DNA from: Deltaproteobacteria bacterium UBA5799
GTDB lineage: Bacteria > Desulfobacterota > GWC2-55-46
Assembly: GCA_002418185.1 (NCBI GenBank)
Contig: DIDN01000141.1
Span: 1 to 10,019, forward strand
Direction: 5' to 3'
Length of the DNA: 10,019 nt
Shown here: positions 5,138-10,019 of the stretch, piece by piece
Layout of the letters: each line of letters begins with the position of its first letter
Numbering within the stretch: the stretch's first letter is position 1
Notes under the pieces: model-generated
Seen by the model: the letters and a program-made list of their open reading frames with translations, nothing else
What the model was told of the DNA's origin: nothing
The model's database searches: none
Translations under genes and position numbers: made by a program

Positions 5138-6624
5138 CCCTGACGGGGCCTGCGCTTGAGCCATTCCCTTATGAGCCTCAATGCGTCCTTCCTGTTCCTT
5201 ATCTCACCCCTCTCGACCCCGTCGTCGATCTCGCGGATTATCTCCCCTACTATCGGCCCCTCCGTAACCCCGAAGGCCTCCATTATCTCGTCTCCCGTAA
5301 GGAGGGGCTTCGGTTTTTTCCTCAGGTACGACCCGTAGTAAAAGCCGAGCATCTCCATGACGACGGAAAGGAGCTCCGGGTCCTCGCCGCCCCTCGTGGC
5401 CCTTGCGTCCGCGAGGGCGAGGCAGAGGAGGAGCAGGCCGCCGGAGCCGCCCGACGCCCTGAAGAAGTGGCCCCTTGCGCGGTAGCTCCTCTCCTTGAGG
5501 CCGGCGAGCATGAAGACCCTGTGGTGGTTGGAAACGAAAAACGAAACGGCGCCCGAGGTCTTCCTGCTGAACCTGAGCCTCTCCAAAAGGTTACTTACCG
5601 TTTCCGCTCCCTTTGTGTCGTGGCCGATGAAACGGAGCCTCTTTTCCTCCCTGGACATGGCCAGCGGCTTTCCGGCGTCGTGGAAAAAGGCCGCAAGCTT
5701 AAAAAGCGCTTGGTTCGAAAGCTCCCCTTCGCGCCCGGAAAAATATTCCCTGAGCCTTCCGGAGAAGCCGGGAAAAGCGTCCTCGTCCATGTTCCCGAGG
5801 ATGGCCTCGGCCTCCTCCAGGACCGAAAGCGAGTGGGAAAGGAGGTCATACCCGTCCACGTCCTTCCAGCCGCTTGTCTCAGGTATAACGGCATCCGCCA
5901 GCCCTGTGTCGTAGAGGAGCCTTATCCCGCCGGCTGTTCCGCTGCCCGTAAAAAGCGCCTTCAGCTCGTCCCTTATCCTCTCGGGCGAGGACCTTACGAC
6001 AAGCCCGGCCTTTCCGCTTATAACGGAGCGGGTCGCCGCTTCAATGCGGAGCCCGTACCGGCTGGAGAGGCGCACTGCGCGGAGCATCCTCAAGGGGTCG
6101 CTCTCGAACGCCCCGGGCGAGACCGCCCTGAGTATGCCGTCCCTCGCGTCGTCGAGCCCGCCGAAGGGGTCTATCAATAGCGGGCGGCCTTCCCCGAAAA
6201 GGCTACGGAGCTCTACTGCCATGGCGTTTACCGTGAAATCCCTCTTCGAGAGGTCCTCTACTATGCCGCCGGGCGAGAGGGGCGCGAAGTCGAGCGTTGC
6301 CGCGCCGCCGCCCTTGACGACAACCCTGTACGCTCCCGCCTCCTCGTCCAGGGCAAAGGGAGTGCCCCCGAACCTCGCAGCCGCCGCCCTTGCTAACGCG
6401 GCAGTATCGCCCATGACAGCGAAGTCGTAGTCCGGGGCGGCGGGCGAGCAAAGCGCAAGGTTCCTCAGCACGCCCCCGACGAGCCAGACCCGGTCCTCGG
6501 CAATAGAGAATACCCCTTTCACTATGCCGTCGCCCGCAACGGCGGCGAGCTTTTCGAACGGCCTCAAAAACGAACGGGCCGAATCGCTTCGGCCCGTCCT
6601 CTCGTTATCGTCTTTTCCGCTCAC
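5134..6624 (-). CDS. CCA tRNA nucleotidyltransferase / poly(A) polymerase family protein with HD domain
   Basis: The product has 496 residues. It is a class II nucleotidyltransferase that adds CCA (or A residues, in lineages with split CCA/A-adding enzymes) to RNA 3' ends. Motifs in order: LVGGVLRN at 48-55; catalytic Asp pair in PDYDFAV at 64-70 (D65, D67); KRDFTVNAMAV at 128-138; DPFGGLDDARDGILRAV at 152-168; DPLRMLRAVRLSSRYGL at 176-192; and SPERIRDEL at 213-221. An HD phosphohydrolase domain follows, with FHDAGKP at 314-320 and GHDTKGAE at 334-341, as in proteobacterial enzymes that also have 2',3'-cyclic phosphodiesterase and phosphatase activity. The start is a GTG at 6624-6622 that overlaps the TGA of the TPR gene by 4 bases (GTGA), with GGAG 5 bases upstream, so translation is coupled. 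From sequence alone I cannot tell CCA-adding from A-adding or poly(A) polymerase activity. Confidence 0.93.
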   Translation of the reverse strand: MSGKDDNERTGRSDSARSFLRPFEKLAAVAGDGIVKGVFSIAEDRVWLVGGVLRNLALCSPAAPDYDFAVMGDTAALARAAAARFGGTPFALDEEAGAYRVVVKGGGAATLDFAPLSPGGIVEDLSKRDFTVNAMAVELRSLFGEGRPLLIDPFGGLDDARDGILRAVSPGAFESDPLRMLRAVRLSSRYGLRIEAATRSVISGKAGLVVRSSPERIRDELKALFTGSGTAGGIRLLYDTGLADAVIPETSGWKDVDGYDLLSHSLSVLEEAEAILGNMDEDAFPGFSGRLREYFSGREGELSNQALFKLAAFFHDAGKPLAMSREEKRLRFIGHDTKGAETVSNLLERLRFSRKTSGAVSFFVSNHHRVFMLAGLKERSYRARGHFFRASGGSGGLLLLCLALADARATRGGEDPELLSVVMEMLGFYYGSYLRKKPKPLLTGDEIMEAFGVTEGPIVGEIIREIDDGVERGEIRNRKDALRLIREWLKRRPRQG

Positions 6625-9053
6625 AGGAGCTCCACTTCCAGTAGCCCGTCTTCGAGCGGCATGAAAGGCGGCGGGCTCGAACGCGCCTGCATGCTGGTCT
6701 TGACCTTGTCGGCCACCTCCCTGAACGACGGCGCGAGCTCGTGTATGCCATTGAAGAGCTCCTCGGCCTCTTCGAGTTCGCCGGCCGCCTCGTAAGCGAG
6801 GCCCAGCTCGTACATCATGCCGATCCGTTCCTCTATGGACCGGCCTTCTATCTTGATGCCCTTCAGATAGTACGTTACGGCCTCCTGGGGCTCGCCGAGC
6901 GACATCGCGCAGAGGCCAAGCCTCGTGTAGCAGTCGAACTCGAGGCGCGGGTCCTTCAGCGCGATCTTGAACTCCTTCGAGGCCTCTGAGAAAAGCTCCA
7001 TCTCCATGTAGGCTATCCCGAGGTTGTAGTGCGTCTCCGAGTCTTCCTTGCTGAGCTGGTTTCCGATGCCGCTCCTGAACTCGTCGAAGGTCTCATTCCT
7101 CTCCTCGCTCCCCCATGAGCCGGCAAGGTCGGTAAGCGCCTCCTCCATGCCGAGCTCGGCGGAAAGGTCTACGTAGTCCTCCCTTTTCGTGGTAGGAGCG
7201 CCCTGGGCTGCCTCGGGCTCTATCTTTTCCATGAGCTCGCTTATCGCGGATGAGATGTCCTCCTGCTGCTCCGCTTCCAGGCCGCCGGCCCAGGACGGCT
7301 CCTGGGGCCGTGAAGGGACTGCGTCCTCTATGGCCCCGTCCTCCGGGACAGGCCCTCCTTCATCGGGCCCGGCGCTAATGCCATCCGGTTCCGGAGCCTC
7401 GTCTTGGGGCCCGGGCTCCGCTTCGGCTGACGCAGGCTCATATTCTTCGTCTTCCAGGACCGGCGGAGGCGCTTCAAGAGCACCGAGTCCCTCGCCGGAA
7501 ACCTCGGTTACGGCTTCGTCAGGGGCCTCGGGGGACCCTGTTGTAGCGATTTGCGGTTCGTCCGTGTCAGGCTCAAGGGCAATATCCTGCTCCGCTATTA
7601 TTTCTGCTTCCTGCGCTACGAGGGGCCGTTCATCGGCTGCGGGTTCATCATCCGTAGCTCCCCCGATACCGGCCCCGGGCATTACCTCTAATTCAATCCC
7701 CTCTTCGACGAGTCCTGTTTCAACTTCCACCGGACCGGGCGCATCCTCGGAGGTTTCAACATCATCAGGCGACGGCGCCCCGGCTTCAATTTCTATCTCT
7801 ATTTCGGAAGGAATGCCTGTCTCTGGTACGTCCTCCTGGGCGGACCCTCCAGTGGGCCCTTCGGCTGGTTCAGCAGGGGAGGCGGCCTCAGTTCCGGCAA
7901 CGGGCGGGACATCTCCCTTAAGGAGGTCTTCTATGTCTATCTCCACCTCGCCAGGACCGGTTTCAGCCCAGGAAGCGGCAGGGGGCGGGGTATCGGCCAC
8001 TGGAGTAGAATCTGCCTCTTCCTCAAACGAAGGCTCTTCCGCGGAGCCGACCTCTTCCGTATCCGGCTCTCTTTCGATGTCAGGACCCGATGGCGCTTGA
8101 GGCCCCTGTGTTTCCTGGAGCCTTGCCTCATCAGGACCTTCTGCAAGGACGGTTATCTCCTCCTCGGGCCAGGAAATAAGCTCGGCTCCGTCCGAAGGGG
8201 CCTCACCCGAAGCCCCTGCCCGGGTAAGCGCCGCCTCGGCTCGCTGTACGGCCCACCCGTCCTCCTCGGACTTCTTGAGAAAGACAGCGGCGTCAGGGTC
8301 GTTCGGGCTTATCTCGTTTATGGCAAGGGCCGTTTTCCTTGCGTCTTCGGTCCTGGCCGAGGCGTTATACGACTTAAGGAGCGCCTTCAGGAACTTTGAC
8401 TGCTGGGCTGTGTCGCCCTTGAGCCTGCATACCTCGACGAGGCCTGACATGACCTGCTCGTCGGCGGGGTTGCCGTTATGGAGGCCCTGGTACAACTTCT
8501 CGGCCTTGTCGAGCTTCCCTTGCGAGACGAGCCTCCCGAAGACGACCGAATACTCGGCCATGGCGTCCTTGTCGAACGACATGCGCTGGTAGACCTCCGC
8601 GAGCTTCAGGCGCACCCCGATGTTGTCCGGGTCCACCTCGGCCATCTTCTTCAGGAGGTCGAGGACCTCGGCTGATTTGCCGCGGCGCTCGAAGTAGGAG
8701 ACTATGTAGCTGTATTCGCTGATAGCGTCGGCGATAAGCCTCTGCTTGGTGTAGAGCTCGGCGAGCTTGTTGTGGACCTCAAGGGCGTCCTCGAGCTTGA
8801 GTACCTGCTTGTATACGGCTATGGCCTTGAGATAGAAGCCCCTCTGGGCATTGGCCTTGGCGACCTCGGTATACTCCTTGACCGCCTCCTCTTTCCTGCC
8901 CATCTTGACGTAAAGGTCGCCTATCCTCAGCCGGATGGAGATGTCCCGCGGGTCGGAGTCCGAAGCCGCCCTGTACTCGGCCACAGCCTTGTCATAGTAG
9001 CCCTTCTGGACAAGCTTCTGGGCCTTGTCTATGAGTTTTTCCTTACGAGCCAT
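6621..9053 (-). CDS. Large tetratricopeptide-repeat protein with a long acidic disordered linker
   Basis: The product has 810 residues. An N-terminal TPR array covers about 1-260 (DKAVAEYRAASDSDP, KEEAVKEYTEVA, FYLKAIAVYKQVLKLE, KDAMAEYSVVFGRL and others). A low-complexity Glu/Pro/Ala/Gly-rich linker spans about 275-595. A second conserved block follows: a DYVDLSAELG segment near 626-635, FDEFRSGIGNQL at about 656-667, and then TPRs from 668 to about 780 (ETHYNLGIAYMEMELFSEA..., RLGLCAMSLGEPQEAVTYY, LGLAYEAAGELEEAEELF). It has no signal peptide or membrane segment, so it is presumably a cytoplasmic scaffold. The two-block layout resembles uncharacterised TPR proteins common in deltaproteobacteria; the partner is unknown. 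The ATG at 9053-9051 has a GGGGGG tract just upstream. It ends in a 4-base overlap with cca. A promoter with an extended -10 lies 70 bases upstream of the ATG. Confidence 0.92.
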   Translation of the reverse strand: MARKEKLIDKAQKLVQKGYYDKAVAEYRAASDSDPRDISIRLRIGDLYVKMGRKEEAVKEYTEVAKANAQRGFYLKAIAVYKQVLKLEDALEVHNKLAELYTKQRLIADAISEYSYIVSYFERRGKSAEVLDLLKKMAEVDPDNIGVRLKLAEVYQRMSFDKDAMAEYSVVFGRLVSQGKLDKAEKLYQGLHNGNPADEQVMSGLVEVCRLKGDTAQQSKFLKALLKSYNASARTEDARKTALAINEISPNDPDAAVFLKKSEEDGWAVQRAEAALTRAGASGEAPSDGAELISWPEEEITVLAEGPDEARLQETQGPQAPSGPDIEREPDTEEVGSAEEPSFEEEADSTPVADTPPPAASWAETGPGEVEIDIEDLLKGDVPPVAGTEAASPAEPAEGPTGGSAQEDVPETGIPSEIEIEIEAGAPSPDDVETSEDAPGPVEVETGLVEEGIELEVMPGAGIGGATDDEPAADERPLVAQEAEIIAEQDIALEPDTDEPQIATTGSPEAPDEAVTEVSGEGLGALEAPPPVLEDEEYEPASAEAEPGPQDEAPEPDGISAGPDEGGPVPEDGAIEDAVPSRPQEPSWAGGLEAEQQEDISSAISELMEKIEPEAAQGAPTTKREDYVDLSAELGMEEALTDLAGSWGSEERNETFDEFRSGIGNQLSKEDSETHYNLGIAYMEMELFSEASKEFKIALKDPRLEFDCYTRLGLCAMSLGEPQEAVTYYLKGIKIEGRSIEERIGMMYELGLAYEAAGELEEAEELFNGIHELAPSFREVADKVKTSMQARSSPPPFMPLEDGLLEVELL

Positions 9054-9122
9054 ATCCCCCCGATACTACCATATCGAAATATCGGCAATTTCGTCGAAAT
9101 CCAAAGGCTAAACCTGAAAAAA

Positions 9123-9151
9123 ATTATAACATATTTTTTTTGCCTGAAAAA
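9123..9151 (-). promoter_or_regulatory. Promoter of the TPR-cca transcript, overlapping the end of lipM
   Basis: On the minus strand TATAAT (9128-9123) is a perfect -10 box preceded by TG at the extended -10 position (9131-9130). The -35 region, TTTTTC at 9151-9146 with 17-base spacing, is poor, which an extended -10 can offset. An A8 tract (9140-9133) lies within the spacer. The lipM stop codon TAA (9126-9124) is part of the -10 box. The start site would be near 9116, giving a leader of about 60 bases before the TPR ATG at 9053. Confidence 0.6.
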
Positions 9152-9918
9152 TCAGCCGCTTGGCCCTGCCCTGCCTTTGCGACGCCAGGGGCCGTTATGA
9201 GGAGGCCCCTTTCGAGCTCCCCTGCGAGCCTTTTCTCCTCGCAAGACATGCCTGCAGTCTCGAACGAGACCCCTAACCCTTCGGAAAAGCTTTTAATGAG
9301 AAGTCTTTTCAGTTCCCCGGCCCCGATGCCGCTCCACTCGTCAACTGCGGCCATCACCGTGCCCAGACCCGGGCCGAAGACCTTCTCGTTCAGCTCCAGG
9401 TCGGCGCTCATGAGTATCGAGCCGTGCTGGAGGAACGCTCGCCTGAAGCGCCTCTGCGCGCTCCCGACGAGCTTCCTGCCGCCTGCCATGACCTCGGACC
9501 TGGAGGGCGACTGGAAACAGGCCCTGCTCCGTCCCCTGCCGGACTTGCCCCTCCAGAGCGAGGCATCGACCCCGGCGTCGTTGAGGGCGGCGGCTATGCA
9601 CCCGCTAATGACCGAATATGCGCCGGGGATGCCGCCAATGAAGAGCGGGTCGTCCGAGAGCCCGGCGACCGAATAGGTGACCTCGTGCCAATGGACGACC
9701 GCCCTGCCCCCTGTAACCCTCCTTACCACCGGAAGGCCCAGCCCCAGGAACGGGCCGGGGTCCTGGAGGTAGCCGAGCGAGACAGTGGGCCTGTCCCAAC
9801 CGTAGAGCCTGAAGGTCGGGCGGCCGCTCCCGGACTCGAGTGACCTTAGAATGGAGGAGTCCCGCGCCATGTTGACCTGCCCGGGCAGGTCTCCGTCCAT
9901 GATAAGCCTCCAGACCAT
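9124..9918 (-). CDS. LipM-type octanoyltransferase / lipoate-protein ligase A family protein
   Basis: The product has 264 residues of the biotin/lipoate A/B ligase fold. Family motifs: RLYGWDRPTVSLGYLQ at 37-52; RRVTGGRAVVHWHEVTYSV at 66-84, the substrate loop; ACFQSPSRSEV at 133-143; GRKLVGSAQRR at 147-157; and LQHGSILM at 163-170. Cys134 in the CFxSPS context matches the catalytic Cys of LipM, which transfers octanoate from acyl-carrier protein to GcvH or lipoyl domains; Lys149 matches the conserved Lys of the family. LplA ligases lack that Cys, so octanoyltransferase is favoured over lipoate ligase. Residue 77 is Trp where LipM proteins often have Asp. The ATG at 9918-9916 has GGAGAG 3 bases upstream. 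The TPR gene follows 70 bases later in the same direction. The substrate protein is not identifiable from this window. Confidence 0.88.
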   Translation of the reverse strand: MVWRLIMDGDLPGQVNMARDSSILRSLESGSGRPTFRLYGWDRPTVSLGYLQDPGPFLGLGLPVVRRVTGGRAVVHWHEVTYSVAGLSDDPLFIGGIPGAYSVISGCIAAALNDAGVDASLWRGKSGRGRSRACFQSPSRSEVMAGGRKLVGSAQRRFRRAFLQHGSILMSADLELNEKVFGPGLGTVMAAVDEWSGIGAGELKRLLIKSFSEGLGVSFETAGMSCEEKRLAGELERGLLITAPGVAKAGQGQAADFSGKKNML

Positions 9919-10019
9919 CGGCTCTCCAGATGATTAAGTGTCCGGCACGGCCCCGGTCAGGGACGCGCCGTTCGGATAAAACTCATAAGGGTGCTCAAAA
10001 AGCTCAAGATGCAAGGAGT
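9919..10019. other. Right-edge region with no sure gene; possible edge of a dispersed repeat
   Basis: On the minus strand a 27-codon frame is open from the edge to a TAA at 9936-9934, 15 bases before the lipM ATG. It could be the tail of an upstream gene, but it is too short to judge and shows no family motif. The plus-strand stretch at about 9989-10019 (GGTGCTCAAAAAGCTCAAG and onward to GATGCAAGG) resembles, from memory, the opening of long palindromic repeats dispersed in deltaproteobacterial genomes. This cannot be confirmed without the neighbouring sequence. Confidence 0.3.

Noticed and set aside
5131..6180. A 349-residue open frame on the plus strand
   Set aside because: It is antisense to cca, which carries all nucleotidyltransferase motifs; the long frame follows from high GC.
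7189..8100. A 303-residue Ser/Gly/Pro-rich open frame on the plus strand
   Set aside because: It is antisense to the low-complexity linker of the TPR protein, has no ribosome site, and its Ser/Ala composition is just the reverse complement of GC-rich Glu/Pro codons.
1..10019. Defence island, mobile element or CRISPR array
   Set aside because: No transposase, integrase, toxin, nuclease or regular direct repeats; all sizeable genes are housekeeping, TPR, BON or Cys-rich proteins.

Overview
The window is a GC-rich (roughly 60% by eye) bacterial chromosome segment of mostly housekeeping genes. The order rimP-nusA-ylxR-infB, frequent use of ATA for Ile and AGG for Arg in a GC-rich background, strong GGAGG-type ribosome sites and a large deltaproteobacterial-style TPR protein suggest a Gram-negative lineage near the former Deltaproteobacteria (Desulfobacterota, Myxococcota, Nitrospirota and relatives). 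This placement is inference, not a database result.

Layout. (1) Positions 1-2729, minus strand: the transcription/translation operon rimP, nusA, ylxR and the 5' end of infB, which runs off the left edge. (2) Positions 2730-3083: a divergent intergenic region with a promoter for each direction. The rimP side also has a strong intrinsic terminator between promoter and gene, which makes it a candidate attenuator. (3) Positions 3084-4435, plus strand: a cytoplasmic-looking protein with three BON domains, then a cysteine-rich protein of the YkgJ/CxxCxxCC kind. They end at a bidirectional terminator. (4) Positions 4495-9918, minus strand: in transcription order, a LipM-type octanoyltransferase, an 810-residue TPR protein with a long acidic disordered middle, an HD-domain CCA/poly(A) nucleotidyltransferase overlapping it by 4 bases, and an exported cyclophilin. 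(5) Positions 9919-10019: the right edge, with no sure gene and a stretch that resembles the start of a dispersed repeat.

The genes fall into three functional groups. RimP, NusA, YlxR and IF-2 link ribosome maturation, transcription elongation and translation initiation. The nucleotidyltransferase, LipM and cyclophilin are maturation enzymes (tRNA 3' ends, lipoylation, envelope protein folding). The BON and Cys-rich proteins form a small uncharacterised pair.

I see no defence system, mobile element, CRISPR array, tRNA or rRNA. The most interesting material is regulatory: the promoter-proximal terminator ahead of rimP, a perfect 10-bp hairpin between ylxR and infB, stem-loops after the rimP and cca stop codons, and two putative promoters that embed the stop codon of the preceding gene. 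The infB product also seems to lack the usual N-terminal IF2_N module.
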